NCBI RefSeq assembly: GCF_009707865.1
Contig: NZ_WMBA01000006.1
Coordinates: 62,001 to 126,000, forward strand
From: Amycolatopsis pithecellobii
Lineage (GTDB): Bacteria > Actinomycetota > Actinomycetes > Mycobacteriales > Pseudonocardiaceae
Reading direction: 5' to 3'
DNA length: 64,000 nucleotides
Position numbers and translations under genes: made by a program. The first letter of the stretch is position 1; the number at the start of each line of letters is the position of its first letter. This document shows, in pieces, positions 1 to 9,596 of the stretch. The notes under the pieces were generated by a model, which made no database searches, was not told the DNA's origin, and saw only the letters and a list, made by a program, of their open reading frames with translations.

Positions 1-1165
1 CGAACGTCGACAAACCGAGCCCGCGCGACTCGGCGTCGGCGAGGATCGCTGTCCCGAGCGCACCGGACTGGCAGAAGAACCCGGCGCGGCCACGGGCGGG
101 CAGGCGTGGCGCGAGGGTGGCGTTGAGCCGCACGGCGGGATCGGTGTTGAGCACGCCGAGCGCGTTCGGCCCGACGACCCGCATCCCGTGGGCTCGGGCC
201 TCGCCGACCAGCCGCAGCTCGGCGTGCAACCCGTGCGGCCCGGCTTCGGCGAACCCGGCGGTCACGATGAGCAGTGTCTTGACCCCCTTGGCCAGCGCAC
301 CGTCCAAAACGGACTCGACTTGGCCCGCCGGCACCGCGACGACGGCGAGGTCCACGGGGTCGGGAATTTCCAGCACGGATTTGTAGGCGCGCACGCCGCG
401 CACGGAGCGGTGTTCGGGGTTGACCGGGTAGACGGTGCCGGCGAAGTCCGCGCTCAGAAGGTTGGACAGGACGGCATAACCGACTTTGGTGGGGTCGGTG
501 CTGGCGCCGATGACGGCCACCGAAGCGGGATGTAGGAGGTTGTGCACGCTGCGTGCCTCGGCTGCCTGCTCGCGGGCGCGCGCGACGGCGAGAGATTCCT
601 CTGTGGACTCGATGTCGAATTCGAGGTGCAGCACGCCTTCCTCGATGGCACGGCTCACCTGGTACCCGGCGTCGCGGAAGACTCGCACCATGGCGGAGTT
701 CTCGGCCAATACCTCCGCGACGAAGCGCCGCAACCCGGACTCCGACGCGGCGGCGGCGAGATGTTCCAGCAGAATTGAGCCGAGCCCGCGGCCCTGATGT
801 GCGTCATCGACGACGAAGGCGACCTCCGCGGACGGCCCGTCGCCCAGCCGCTCATACCGACCGACTGCGACGATGTCGTCGCCCAGCAAAGCGATGAACG
901 CGACCCGGTCGTGGTGATCGACGACGGTGAAGCGCTCGAGATCGCGCGGGGGAATGCGCGGGTAGGCGCCGAAGAATCGCAAATAGCGGGTGCGATCGGA
1001 CAGCCTGCCGTGGAACGCGACGAGCCGGTCGGCGTCACTGGGCACGATCGGTCGCAAGTGGACGACGCCCCCGTCGGAAAGCACGACGTCCGCTTCCCAC
1101 TTGCGCGGGTAGTCGTAAGGATCGCGCGGGGCATGCGCGGCCCGGCCATCGTCGTTGATAGTCAT
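1..1165 (-). CDS. GNAT / acyl-CoA synthetase fusion, Pat-type protein lysine acetyltransferase (C-terminus off the left edge)
   Basis: The reading frame starts at the ATG at 1165 and stays open to the window edge, giving 388 codons of the N-terminus. Residues of about 25-190 form a GNAT domain with the acetyl-CoA loop QGRGLG. A CoA-binding domain of NDP-forming acyl-CoA synthetases follows, with the start motif VAVIGAST and then VVGPNALGVLNTDP. This GNAT-first order is known from actinobacterial protein acetyltransferases that modify acetyl-CoA synthetase. The neighbour acuC encodes the matching type of deacetylase, so a reversible acetylation switch on acyl-CoA synthetases is inferred. The first dozen codons and the upstream region are copied several times in the spacer, so the true start was placed at the copy joined to the open frame. 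The substrate cannot be read from sequence. Confidence 0.85.
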   Translation of the reverse strand, partial: MTINDDGRAAHAPRDPYDYPRKWEADVVLSDGGVVHLRPIVPSDADRLVAFHGRLSDRTRYLRFFGAYPRIPPRDLERFTVVDHHDRVAFIALLGDDIVAVGRYERLGDGPSAEVAFVVDDAHQGRGLGSILLEHLAAAASESGLRRFVAEVLAENSAMVRVFRDAGYQVSRAIEEGVLHLEFDIESTEESLAVARAREQAAEARSVHNLLHPASVAVIGASTDPTKVGYAVLSNLLSADFAGTVYPVNPEHRSVRGVRAYKSVLEIPDPVDLAVVAVPAGQVESVLDGALAKGVKTLLIVTAGFAEAGPHGLHAELRLVGEARAHGMRVVGPNALGVLNTDPAVRLNATLAPRLPARGRAGFFCQSGALGTAILADAESRGLGLSTF

Positions 1166-1540
1166 GTCAACCAGTCCCGCGGATCGACTGCCCTATGCGG
1201 GCACCTGGACTCACCGCACGAGGTGTGCGCGGCCAGGCCATCATCGTTGGTGGTCATATCGCTCAGTCTCGCGGATCGGCAGCCCCACGCAGGCACCTGC
1301 ACTCACCGCGCGAGGCCGCGCGGCCAGGCCGCCATCGTTGGTAGTCATATCAACCAGCCCCGCCGACCCACTGCCCCGCGCGCACCTGCAGACACGGCCG
1401 CAGGGATGCGCGGCCACGCCGCCGTCATTGGTAGTCATATCAACCAGTCCCGCCGATCCGCTGCCCCGCGCGCACCTGCAGTATGCGCGGCCAGGTCGCC
1501 GTCGCCGTTGCCCATATCGGTCAGTCTCGCGGATCGTCGG
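1134..1540. repeat. Tandem array of five units that copy the start of the acetyltransferase gene
   Basis: Five degenerate units begin near 1134, 1225, 1317, 1407 and 1484, giving periods of 91, 92, 90 and 77 bp. Read on the minus strand, units carry a start-like segment encoding M-T-T-N-D-G-G, then L-A-A-H or similar, preceded by a GGGACTGG-type segment. The unit at 1134-1165 is the real start of the acetyltransferase gene, and the most distal unit overlaps the 3' end of acuC. The array fills the whole 355 bp between the two genes. It looks like repeated local duplication of a translation start region. No other function is visible. Confidence 0.8.
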
Positions 1541-2693
1541 GGTCGAGGCCATGCAACGGGAACACGGCGCGCCTCGTGTCGCGGATCGCGACGTCCACCG
1601 GGTCGTCGTCCCCATCTCCCCATGCCCGGTAGGCGGTGTCGGCACCGTCGGACATCGTGAGCGGCAGCTCCGCCTGCGGCGCAGCCTCGCGCACCATGTC
1701 CAGCCACCCCGGCGGGATCGGCGTGTCCGGGGCGACATCGCGGTCGAGCACGGTCGCCAGCAGATGCGTCCACGACCGCGGCACCACGCGGATCAACTGG
1801 TAGCCGCCACCGCCGACGGCGAGCCACTTTCCGCCCGCGTAGCGCTCGGCGAACTCGCGCAGGGTGGCGTAGATCGTACGGTGCCCATCGACCGAAAGCG
1901 ACAGATCCGCGAGCGGGTCCTCCTCGTGCGAGTCGACCCCGCATTGCGTGACCAGCAGCTGCGGCTGGAATTCCTCGAGGAGGGACGGGACGACCGCGTG
2001 GAAAGCACGCAGCCAACCCGGATCGCGCGTGCCCGGCGGTAACGGGATGTTCACCGCCGCGCCGTCCGCCTGGCCTGTTCCGGTCTCGGCCGAATAACCG
2101 GTTCCTGGCCAAAGAGTGAACGGATGCTGGTGCAGGGAAATGGTGAGGACTCGCGGATCGTCGTAGAAGGCGGCTTGCACGCCGTCGCCGTGGTGGACGT
2201 CGGTGTCGACGTAGGCGATGCGGTCGAACCCGTGGTCCAGCAACCAGGAGATGGCCACGGCGCAGTCGTTGTAGACGCAGAATCCGGCGGCGCGCTCCCG
2301 CATCGCGTGGTGCAGGCCCCCGGCGATGTTCACCGCGCGGCGCGCTTCGCCCTCGGCGATTTTGCGGGCAGCGAGCAATGTGGAACCGACGACCAGTGCG
2401 GAAGCGTCGTGCATGTCGGTGAAAATGGGATTGTCGTCGGTGCCGAGCCCATGGTCGACGTCCCAGCCGGCCATGGGCGCTTGTTTCACTGCGTCGAGAT
2501 ACTCGTCCGCGTGCACACGGCGTAGTTCGGTGTCGCTCGCGGCTTCGGGGATGAGCAGCGGGACACCGTCGAGCACACCCAGTTCCGCGGCGAGCCGGAT
2601 GGTCAATTGAAGCCGGACGGGGTTGAATGGATGGTCGCCGCCGAGGTCATAACGAAGCAACGCGGAATCCCAGATGACGGCGGGCGGCTCCAT
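1521..2693 (-). CDS. acuC: AcuC-type histone deacetylase family protein
   Basis: This 390-residue protein has the class I/II deacetylase fold signature: the His pair at 128-129, the metal-binding run DTDVHHGDG at 163-171 and a further Asp at 254 in QCGVDSHEEDP, plus the glycine-rich GGGGYQ loop near the C-terminus. The family removes acetyl groups from lysine using zinc. In Bacillus and several actinomycetes AcuC reactivates acetylated acetyl-CoA synthetase. Its gene lies next to and in the same direction as a GNAT/acyl-CoA synthetase fusion, which supports the same role here. The last codons lie inside the distal unit of the neighbouring tandem array. Small-molecule deacetylation (acetoin or polyamine type) remains an alternative. 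Confidence 0.88.
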   Translation of the reverse strand: MEPPAVIWDSALLRYDLGGDHPFNPVRLQLTIRLAAELGVLDGVPLLIPEAASDTELRRVHADEYLDAVKQAPMAGWDVDHGLGTDDNPIFTDMHDASALVVGSTLLAARKIAEGEARRAVNIAGGLHHAMRERAAGFCVYNDCAVAISWLLDHGFDRIAYVDTDVHHGDGVQAAFYDDPRVLTISLHQHPFTLWPGTGYSAETGTGQADGAAVNIPLPPGTRDPGWLRAFHAVVPSLLEEFQPQLLVTQCGVDSHEEDPLADLSLSVDGHRTIYATLREFAERYAGGKWLAVGGGGYQLIRVVPRSWTHLLATVLDRDVAPDTPIPPGWLDMVREAAPQAELPLTMSDGADTAYRAWGDGDDDPVDVAIRDTRRAVFPLHGLDPDDPRD

Positions 2694-2797
2694 GAGGGTC
2701 GATGGTAGTGGGACCAGTGCTGTTGCCGGGCCCGGTCGCCGCGGTTGAATGTCAGACCCAGCGACTACGATGGATTCCTGCGGACGAAGGGGACATC

Positions 2798-3493
2798 GTG
2801 AACGATCTCATCGACACCACAGAGATGTACTTGAAAACCATCTTCGAGCTCGAAGAAGAGGGTGTCGTGCCGCTCCGCGCCCGCATCGCCGAGCGATTGG
2901 AGCAGAGCGGGCCGACGGTCAGCCAGACCGTGGCCCGCATGGAGCGGGATGGTCTGGTGCGCGTCGCCGACGACCGGCACCTGCAACTGACCGATCACGG
3001 ACGGGAACTGGCCACCGCGGTCATGCGGAAGCACCGGCTGGCCGAGCGGCTGCTGCTGGACGTCATCGGGCTCGAATGGGAGCAGGTGCACGCCGAGGCG
3101 TGCCACTGGGAGCACGTGATGAGCGAGGCGGTGGAACGCAAGCTGGTCAAGCTCCTCAACCACCCGACCACATCCCCGTACGGCAACCCGATCCCGGGAC
3201 TGGACAAATTGGACCGCGCCGCGCAGCCGGCGCCGCCCGCGGAGGCCGACCTGATCCGGCTGGACGAATACGCCCGCGCCGGTGGCGGTTCCGCCGAGAT
3301 TCGCCGTATCGCCGAGCACGTGCAGCCGGACGAGAAGCTGATGGTGGACCTCAAGCAGGTCGGCGTCGTGCCCGGGGCGACGGTGAAGATCGGCCGAGCC
3401 GCCGGCAGCGGGACGGTCGAGGTCACCGGCGAGACGTCCTCGGTGCAGGTCCCGATGGCGGTGCTGCACGCGGTACTGGCACAGGCACGCTGA
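2798..3493 (+). CDS. ideR: Iron-dependent transcriptional repressor, DtxR/IdeR family
   Basis: The GTG at 2798 follows GAAGGGGACATC and gives a protein of 231 residues, the usual IdeR length. With this start the metal ligands fall exactly on DtxR numbering: Met10, His79, Glu83, His98, Cys102, Glu105 and His106. An N-terminal winged helix (residues 1-73, SGPTVSQTV recognition helix), a dimerisation domain (74-140) and a C-terminal SH3-like domain (about 150-231) are visible. IdeR binds Fe(II) and represses siderophore and iron-storage control genes. A longer in-frame start at 2702 exists but would break the metal-site numbering. A manganese regulator of the same family is less likely because the N-terminal half follows mycobacterial IdeR closely. 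Confidence 0.93.
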   Translation: MNDLIDTTEMYLKTIFELEEEGVVPLRARIAERLEQSGPTVSQTVARMERDGLVRVADDRHLQLTDHGRELATAVMRKHRLAERLLLDVIGLEWEQVHAEACHWEHVMSEAVERKLVKLLNHPTTSPYGNPIPGLDKLDRAAQPAPPAEADLIRLDEYARAGGGSAEIRRIAEHVQPDEKLMVDLKQVGVVPGATVKIGRAAGSGTVEVTGETSSVQVPMAVLHAVLAQAR

Positions 3494-3563
3494 CCGAGGT
3501 ATCGGGATCGATCGCCTGCGCCGCGGGCCTGGTGTTTCGGTGTGAGCCGTCGGGTCGTTGCTA

Positions 3564-3591
3564 GGTGGCCGGGGCTGTGCCCTCGGCCACC
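3564..3591. terminator. Hairpin downstream of ideR
   Basis: GGTGGCCG-GGGC pairs with GCCC-TCGGCCACC across a TGT loop, with one bulged base. It lies 70 bp after the ideR stop. There is no strong T-run, as is common in actinomycetes. Confidence 0.45.
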
Positions 3592-4593
3592 GGCGCGGGC
3601 TTGCGCATTGCCGGTAACGCTGACGGTCGGGGTCGGACGCATTCGGTAACCGCGGCAGGCCGCGAGGTGGGGGAGGATGGTGCTGCGCTGCGGATGGCGC
3701 GGGCAACCGGGATGTGCAAAGTCGGCAGCGCTCGCAGCCAGCGACGTTGACGGTTGCCGCTGGGCATGTTGGGGGTTGCCGCCGTGCATACCGGGCCACG
3801 CGAGCGCCTGGCCACGCGAGCGCCTGGTCGCGCGGGCCCTCGGTTGCGCTGGCGGCCAGTGACGCTGGTTGCTGATCTCGCAGACGGGCTGGGTTGCAGA
3901 CCGTCAGCAGCGCGGACAGCCGACGGCCCGAAGGGGTGGCGAGACGCACCTTCCGCGACGCGGGGCCCCCATCGCGCGCAACCCCGATAGCCCTGCGCGC
4001 TACCGGTCTCAGGGCAGGCCGGATTGCGTACATCCTGGCAATAGGGCAGCTAGCAACGCGAAAGGTCGATAGACGAACCGTCGGGCCGCACACCGCTTGC
4101 GCCGGGACCGCCCGTGATGCGCGCTGCGCCCTCACCAGTGGCGTACTTGATCGCGCACTCGGCGTCGCCAGTACGGCGGCGGGACGTTGCCTACGCCGCC
4201 TGTCGTGTCCGCTGCCGCGTGCTGTCTGCCAGTCCGGCGATGTCGCCCGTATCCTGTGTCCGCCGTGGCTCGCCGCCGGTGGTGTGCGCGGCCAGGGCTG
4301 CGGGCCGGCCCGGCCGTGTGCCCCCTATGCGCGACCGCCGTAACTCGTCGCCGCTGGGGCGGCGCTGGTGGCCTACGGCTCGCGCTCAAGCGGTAGGCAG
4401 AAGGCGTCACGGTCATGAACCCCGCGGGTGGCACTCACGGGTAGACAAGCCCACGGCAGCGGACGGGCCCGCTACAGGCTACTCACCCCGTTCGCACCGT
4501 CGGGCGCCTGACCGGCATTCTTCCGGCACACTGGGACGACGGTCCCGCAGCAGGGGCCCGGAATCTCGGGCACGAGCCCGTGTTCCTTTCACG
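3592..4593. other. About 1 kb without a recognisable gene between ideR and galK
   Basis: All reading frames here have low-complexity Arg/Ala/Pro-rich translations without a known domain. A perfect 16-bp direct duplication (GCCACGCGAGCGCCTG) sits at 3795-3826. Two diverged copies of a GC(A/G)GCCAG(C/T)GACG segment lie 118 bp apart, near 3734 and 3852, which may be a decayed version of the ~120-bp arrays seen elsewhere in the window. Corynebacteria have galE next to dtxR, so this spacer may be an expanded or decayed junction. Confidence 0.4.
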
Positions 4594-4629
4594 ATGGTGG
4601 GGACAGATCCCCGGGCGAGGTGGGTGAGG

Positions 4630-5826
4630 TTGAACGACAGGCAGAGCCGCTTCCAGGCGCACAAGGCAGCCGCCGAGACCTTTCGGTTGGTGCATGACCG
4701 CGTCCCCGAAGGGGTGTGGTCCGCTCCGGGCCGGGTCAACCTTATCGGCGAACACACCGACTACAACGACGGTTTCGTCCTGCCCTTCGCCCTGCCTCAC
4801 CGGACCGCCGCGGCCGCGTCAGTTCGCGACGACCAGCTGCTCACCGTCGCGACGCTCGGCTCCGACGGTCGTATCCAACGCGCCAACCCAATCGACATCA
4901 CCTCCCTTCGCCCTCGTTCAGTTAACGGATGGGCCGCCTACCCGGCCGGTGTCGCGTGGGTGCTGCGCGACCACGGCATCGGCCGCGGCGCCGACATCGT
5001 GCTTGCCGGCGATGTTCCCACTGGCGCTGGACTGTCCTCGTCTCATGCGCTCGAATGCGCGGTGTCGCTTGCCCTGCTCGGCCTGCATGGACAAGAACTC
5101 GACCAGCCCGGCACACCGGACCGGATGCGGATCGCACGCTGGGTACAACGCGCCGAGAACGACTTCGTCGGCGCCCCGACCGGCCTGCTCGACCAGACCG
5201 CGTCGCTGTGCTGCACCCGGTCGAACGTGCTGTTCCTCGACGTGCGGTCGGGCGACGCCGAGCAAGTGCCGTTCGACCCGGCATCCGTGGGGCTGCGGAT
5301 GCTCGTCATCGACACACGCACGAAGCACTCGCACAGTGACTCCGGCTACGGCGATCGACGCCGCGGCACGGAGCGCGCAGCCGACCTGCTCGGTATCAAG
5401 GCACTCCGCGACGTGCAGAGTGCTGACCTCGACTCCACGCTCACTCGCCTACCCGCCGAACTCGCCCCGTTGGCTCGGCACGTCGTGACCGAGAACCAGC
5501 GAGTGTTCGACGTGGTCGCTTTGCTCCGCGCCGGCCGGCTCAACGACATCGGCCCGTTCCTGGACGCCTCGCACACAAGCATGCGCGACGACTACCGGAT
5601 CTCCACCATCGAGCTCGACACCGCGGTCGAAACGGCAAAGGCGGCGGGTGCCCTGGGCGCGCGTATGACGGGTGGCGGTTTCGGTGGGTCGGCGATCGCC
5701 CTGGTGCCCGAATCGAGGATCGACGAGGTCGAGGCGAGCGTCACGGCGGCTTACGAGCGTGAGGGCTGGCGTGCCCCCCGCACCTTCGTCGCGGTGCCGT
5801 CCGCCGGGGCGGGGCGCGACATCTGA
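4630..5826 (+). CDS. galK: Galactokinase
   Basis: The product phosphorylates galactose to galactose-1-phosphate in the Leloir pathway. GHMP-kinase motifs are clear: the galactokinase signature [16 protein letters not shown] at about 34-49, the phosphate-binding motif [12 protein letters not shown] near 127-138 and the C-terminal motif [16 protein letters not shown]. The frame is open far upstream, but the galactokinase homology begins only just before the signature. The TTG at 4630 has GAGGTGG seven bases upstream and gives 398 residues; an ATG at 4594 without a ribosome site is the main alternative. galE follows after 103 bp in the same direction, so the pair likely forms a galactose operon. 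No galT is present in the window. Confidence 0.9.
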   Translation: MNDRQSRFQAHKAAAETFRLVHDRVPEGVWSAPGRVNLIGEHTDYNDGFVLPFALPHRTAAAASVRDDQLLTVATLGSDGRIQRANPIDITSLRPRSVNGWAAYPAGVAWVLRDHGIGRGADIVLAGDVPTGAGLSSSHALECAVSLALLGLHGQELDQPGTPDRMRIARWVQRAENDFVGAPTGLLDQTASLCCTRSNVLFLDVRSGDAEQVPFDPASVGLRMLVIDTRTKHSHSDSGYGDRRRGTERAADLLGIKALRDVQSADLDSTLTRLPAELAPLARHVVTENQRVFDVVALLRAGRLNDIGPFLDASHTSMRDDYRISTIELDTAVETAKAAGALGARMTGGGFGGSAIALVPESRIDEVEASVTAAYEREGWRAPRTFVAVPSAGAGRDI

Positions 5827-5929
5827 GCTGCCGTCTGCACGGACCCGCGTCGCGTGCGGGGCTCGCGTCGTGATGGTCCACACTGGGCGCCACTACCTTC
5901 CAGTCTCCGAGAAAGGCTCCCGACGACTC

Positions 5930-6898
5930 ATGGCCCTCAAACTGATCGTCACCGGCGGCGCCGGGTATGTCGGCAGCGTCTGCGCGGCCAAGCTCCTCGA
6001 AGCCGGACATGAGGTCGTCGTGGTGGACGACCTTTCGACCGGGCATGCGGACGCGGTGCCCGAAGACGCTCGGTTCGTCGAAGGCGACGCCGCCGAGGCG
6101 ACAGCGTCCCTGCTGGGCGAAGGCTTCGATGGCGTGCTCCACTTCGCCGCCAAGTCGCTGGTGGGCGAGTCCATGAGTGACCCTGGGAAGTACTGGCGCG
6201 GCAACGTATTCACCGCGATCCGGCTGCTCGACGCGATGCGCGAGCACGGCACACCCCGGCTGGTGTTCTCTTCCACTGCGGCGACCTACGGCGAACCGGA
6301 GAGCTCGCCGATCCGCGAGACGGCGCCCACTCGCCCGACCAACACCTACGGCGCCTCGAAGCTCGCCATCGACCACGCCATCACCAGCTACGCCAGGGCG
6401 CACCGGCTGGCCGCGGTGAGCCTGCGGTACTTCAATGTGGCGGGAGCGTACGGCCTCTTCGGCGAACGGCACACGACCGAGACTCATTTGATCCCGCTCG
6501 TGCTGCAGGTCGCGACCGGAGATCGCGAGCGGGTGCAGATTTTCGGCGATGACTACCCAACGGACGACGGCACCGCGGTTCGCGACTACATCCATGTCGC
6601 CGATCTGGCCGATGCGCACCTTCTCGCTTTGCAGCACGCGGTCGCCGGGGAGCACCGCATCTACAACCTGGGAAACGGCACCGGGTTCTCGGTACGGCAG
6701 GTGATCGAGACCTGCCGCGAGGTCACCGGGCACGAGATTCCGGCGGCGACGGCGCCGCGGCGTGCCGGCGACCCGGCGGTGCTGGTCGCGGCGAGCGATC
6801 GGGCCCGGGAGGAGCTCGGGTGGAAACCCGAGCGGGCCGACCTGCACGGCATCGTGGGCGATGCCTGGCGGTTCACCCAGGAACGGCGAGGGGTCTGA
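5930..6898 (+). CDS. galE: UDP-glucose 4-epimerase
   Basis: This 322-residue short-chain dehydrogenase/reductase interconverts UDP-glucose and UDP-galactose with bound NAD. The nucleotide motif GGAGYVGS is at about residues 8-15, the catalytic Ser lies in FSSTAATYG and the YxxxK pair in YGASK. Also visible are the GalE segments [10 protein letters not shown] and [19 protein letters not shown]. The ATG at 5930 follows GAAAGG. It lies downstream of galK, and dtxR-galE adjacency is known in corynebacteria, so the order ideR ... galE is probably ancestral. Epimerisation of other UDP-sugars for cell-wall glycans is possible in addition. Confidence 0.94.
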   Translation: MALKLIVTGGAGYVGSVCAAKLLEAGHEVVVVDDLSTGHADAVPEDARFVEGDAAEATASLLGEGFDGVLHFAAKSLVGESMSDPGKYWRGNVFTAIRLLDAMREHGTPRLVFSSTAATYGEPESSPIRETAPTRPTNTYGASKLAIDHAITSYARAHRLAAVSLRYFNVAGAYGLFGERHTTETHLIPLVLQVATGDRERVQIFGDDYPTDDGTAVRDYIHVADLADAHLLALQHAVAGEHRIYNLGNGTGFSVRQVIETCREVTGHEIPAATAPRRAGDPAVLVAASDRAREELGWKPERADLHGIVGDAWRFTQERRGV

Positions 6899-7403
6899 AA
6901 CCTCGCTGCGGCGCCCGAATCGGCGTGAATTGAACGGGTGGCTCACGAGCCGAGCCTGAGGTCGCCGGAACGGCACCACGATGAAAATCGGTACGGAGAC
7001 ACGAGGTATGCGATCGTGCAAGGCGCCCAGCCAGGCCTCGATTTCCCGGAACCACTTCACCGCGATGGCGAACACAGGACCGTGCAGTGATCTATACAGC
7101 CGAAGCCGCCGCTCGGTTATCGGCCCACCCGCGGGCAAGCTGCCGTGGGCAGCGCCTTGTGCTTCGCCGCCCGCGACCCGGCTCCGGAGCGTGGTCTGGC
7201 ACCCAGGAAACCGTCGGCCCACACCCACGACGGGAGCCACGATTCGGCGGAGCGGCGCCGCGGCCCGGGCCAGCACGCGTCGAGGGACTCGTTCGAGCAG
7301 CGCTCCGTGCCACCGCCTGGGCTGTGACCCGAGCACGTTCGGAGGTGCCGCCAAAGGCGGGTTGGGCGACCTGGTTTGCTCTTCAGTCGTGGCGCGCGGG
7401 CAG
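6899..7403. other. Gene-free stretch downstream of galE
   Basis: About 500 bp with no frame showing a recognisable protein. It leads into the decayed transposase that follows and may include further degraded element sequence. Confidence 0.4.
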
Positions 7404-7812
7404 GTGTCGTCTGATGAGCAGCGGCCGGTCGTCGAGCCACTGTTGTCGAGACCGGAAGCGAAAGACCGCCGGACAGCACACTCGCCGCTTTGGTGGGGGT
7501 GCGAGTGATTGCCGAAGCGATCGGCGAGCTGGATCGCGACGTGGACGCCTCGATTGAGCGTGCCCATCAGCAGGCTCCGGGTGCCCGGTGGGTTCACGCG
7601 AACGCACCCAGCTCTGGACAGACCAGACCAGATGATCATGCGATCGGCTGTTCCCGCCGTGGTGCCTGCGACGACCACGGCCGACCGGTCTCGATTGCGC
7701 TCGCCGTCGGCGACGTCAACGGCTGCACCGTGTTCGCCCACATCATTACGGGTGTCCGGTTCGATCGGTCGGGCCGGGGCGGCCACGCACCCGGCCGACC
7801 CGGCCCCGTATT
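7404..7812 (+). pseudogene. Decayed IS5-type transposase
   Basis: Two fragments in different frames match successive parts of actinobacterial IS5-group transposases. The first (7404-7508) reads SSDEQRPVVEPLL, the typical N-terminal start. The second (7505-7812) reads GELDRDVDASIERAHQQAPGA, then DHAIGCSRRG and FDRSGRGG, corresponding to the catalytic-core region that usually reads like VDSTIVRAHQHAAGA and DHALGRSRGGLTTK. Roughly the stretch between them is deleted and the 3' third is missing. The remnant stops right at the 3' end of the next gene. No terminal repeats were found. Confidence 0.7.
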
Positions 7813-8892
7813 TCATAGAACGGGTGCGCACAGGGCGTCCAGATGCTCGGTGTAAGCGAGATCGCGGAGGCGGCGGGGCGGCCTACCGCGAGCAAGGCAA
7901 CGCGACAGTAGGCCGGCGGCAAGATGGCCTGGGTTGGCGTCCAACGCGTTCTCGAGAGCGAGCCCGGCGAGGGTACCTTCGCCATGTTGGTAGGCCGAGT
8001 AAGCCAGCAGCACCGCCGGTTCCGCCCGTTCCGGGGCCGGTGTACGGCGGATCAACTCCAGCCACAACCGTTCCGCATGACGTCGCATTTTCGGGACAAA
8101 GGCCAGTGCCATGCACGTGTGACGGACCGATATCTCCGACAGCGCCAGGGCAAGTTCCACCACCTGGGAGTCCGAAAAGGACAGATCACCACCACGTATC
8201 CTGTCCAGCGTGACACGGACGAGCGCCAGACCGTCCCGTACCACGACCGCCCGATCAACAGACCCATCGAACGCATCGATCGCGGCTGTCAGTAACTCCT
8301 CTCGGCGGAGGAGTGCCGCCGCGTCTTCCGGGGCCAGCTGGCTCGCCATATCCTCGCGACTGTCGAACGTCACGTAGCCGGCCGCTGAGAAAACCGCAGC
8401 GGTCACAGTCTTGGCGTCATCGGGCAGTACACCCTCGGCGGCGTCGTCGTAGGAAGCCCACGGCGCACCCTCGCGAATCTCCGGCGTCCACAAGGCATAC
8501 AGCACCTCCATGCCCACAGCCGTGAACGTCTCCCGCAGCAGACCCACCAGTCGCCGGTACGGCGGGCCAGTGGAGCCCGGTGGATGCACTTGACCTTGTC
8601 CAACGAGGACGACGATTATCGCTCTGGTCCCGCTCTCTGTGAATGCGGACGGCAGCTGCCGCACGATTTCCGATTCGTGCTCGGCCGACGGCACGGCCAG
8701 GCGCACAGCCGAGCAGACCTCACTCCCGCGCGTACCGCCCAGCCCGAGCAGGACAAGTGAGTCCGCCGGGCGGAAACCGAACAGCGGCGGCACGGAGGCG
8801 ATGATCTGCGCCGGATCGCGGAGGCTGAGCCCAAGCCTGCCGTCAGGAAGGATCTTCGTCGTGATGGTCACCACTCCACCTTGGTGGACCAT
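7813..8892 (-). CDS. DUF4192 family protein
   Basis: The protein of 359 residues begins with the DUF4192 hallmark: a region like LSLRDPAQIIASVPPLFGF followed by RPADSLVLLGLGG. DUF4192 is an actinobacterial family of unknown function that often accompanies DNA-repair or division genes. The middle contains TWD-like segments and the C-terminal third is helical (LLAYSAYQHGEGTLAGLALENAL is TPR-like). The ATG at 8892 was chosen because the domain begins close after it; a GTG at 8871 with a purine-rich AGGTGGAG upstream is the alternative. Two DnaA-box-like nonamers lie 33-59 bp upstream. Function is unknown. Confidence 0.82.
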   Translation of the reverse strand: MVHQGGVVTITTKILPDGRLGLSLRDPAQIIASVPPLFGFRPADSLVLLGLGGTRGSEVCSAVRLAVPSAEHESEIVRQLPSAFTESGTRAIIVVLVGQGQVHPPGSTGPPYRRLVGLLRETFTAVGMEVLYALWTPEIREGAPWASYDDAAEGVLPDDAKTVTAAVFSAAGYVTFDSREDMASQLAPEDAAALLRREELLTAAIDAFDGSVDRAVVVRDGLALVRVTLDRIRGGDLSFSDSQVVELALALSEISVRHTCMALAFVPKMRRHAERLWLELIRRTPAPERAEPAVLLAYSAYQHGEGTLAGLALENALDANPGHLAAGLLSRCLARGRPPRRLRDLAYTEHLDALCAPVL

Positions 8893-8924
8893 GGTGCGTT
8901 GACGCCAAGGAAAAATGTGCGTGC

Positions 8925-8951
8925 TGTGGATAACTGGGGTGTTGTGGACAA
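8925..8951. promoter_or_regulatory. Pair of DnaA-box-like nonamers upstream of the DUF4192 gene
   Basis: TGTGGATAA (8925-8933) is the exact complement of the classical DnaA box, and TGTGGACAA (8943-8951) is the complement of the form preferred in streptomycetes (TTGTCCACA). They are 18 bp apart and just upstream of the DUF4192 start. Binding is inferred only. Confidence 0.4.
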
Positions 8952-9134
8952 GTCCGGACGATGCCACCCGCGATCATCGAACGGACCTCAGTCCACAATG
9001 GACCACGTCACCGGCGGACAAGATCGCCAAACCGAGCTGAGTACGGCGCAGGCAGTGCAGCACCATGCCGTCGCGACTCACCCCGATTCGAGCGGCCAGG
9101 CCAACCGGCGCACCTCCGCACACCTGAACACCGA

Positions 9135-9563
9135 TCAACCGTGGGCGATGTAGGCCTGCAGCTGTTCGTGACTGGTTTCGAGCTCTTCGATCCGGCTCTT
9201 CACGACATCGCCGATGCTGACGATGCCGACGAGCCTTCCGCCGTCGAGGACCGGGACATGGCGGACGCGCCGCTCGGTCATCAGCACGCTCAGATCGTCC
9301 ACCGAATCCCGCGGCGTGCACGTGGCGACAACCGTGGTCATGATCGCGGACACCGGCTGGGCGAGCAGACCTTCACCGCGTTCGTGCAGCTTGCGCACCA
9401 CGTCCCGCTCCGACACGATGCCCGCGACCCCATCGGGGCCGACCACGGGCATGGCACCGATGTTGTGCTCGGCAAGCCCGGCCAGCAGTTCGCTGACCGT
9501 GGTCGCCGGCGCGACCGTGGCCACCGAGGCGCCCTTGTTCCGCAAAATGTCCGCGATCCTCAT
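9135..9563 (-). CDS. CBS-domain protein
   Basis: A 142-residue protein made of two CBS motifs: residues about 8-60 (VAPATTVSELLAGLAEHNIGAMPVV) and about 73-125 (TCTPRDSVDDLSVLMTERRVRHVPVL). Paired CBS motifs bind adenine nucleotides and act as energy sensors, usually as part of larger enzymes or as stand-alone modulators. The start ATG follows GGGAGGATGCC. The gene has no clear operon partner, so the target is unknown. Confidence 0.88.
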   Translation of the reverse strand: MRIADILRNKGASVATVAPATTVSELLAGLAEHNIGAMPVVGPDGVAGIVSERDVVRKLHERGEGLLAQPVSAIMTTVVATCTPRDSVDDLSVLMTERRVRHVPVLDGGRLVGIVSIGDVVKSRIEELETSHEQLQAYIAHG

Positions 9564-9596
9564 CCGGCATCCTCCCGGTAGTGACCTGATTCACAA

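Noticed and set aside
2702-4593. IdeR-type iron boxes near ideR
   Set aside because: No convincing 19-bp palindrome of the TTAGGTTAGSCTAACCTAA type was found.
4114-4629. N-terminal extension of galactokinase in an open frame
   Set aside because: No galactokinase has such an extension; it is Arg/Ser/Pro-rich spacer sequence that happens to be open.
5741-7831. Very long open frame on the minus strand across galE and the following spacer
   Set aside because: It is antisense to galE, which is certain, and its translation is Arg/Pro/Ala-rich without domains. Long shadow frames are normal at this GC content.
8974-9134. Short minus-strand frame after the CBS gene, ending in a segment like VVHCGLRSVR
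   Set aside because: Moderate codon bias and partly protein-like sequence, but no ribosome site, no clear start and no recognised family.
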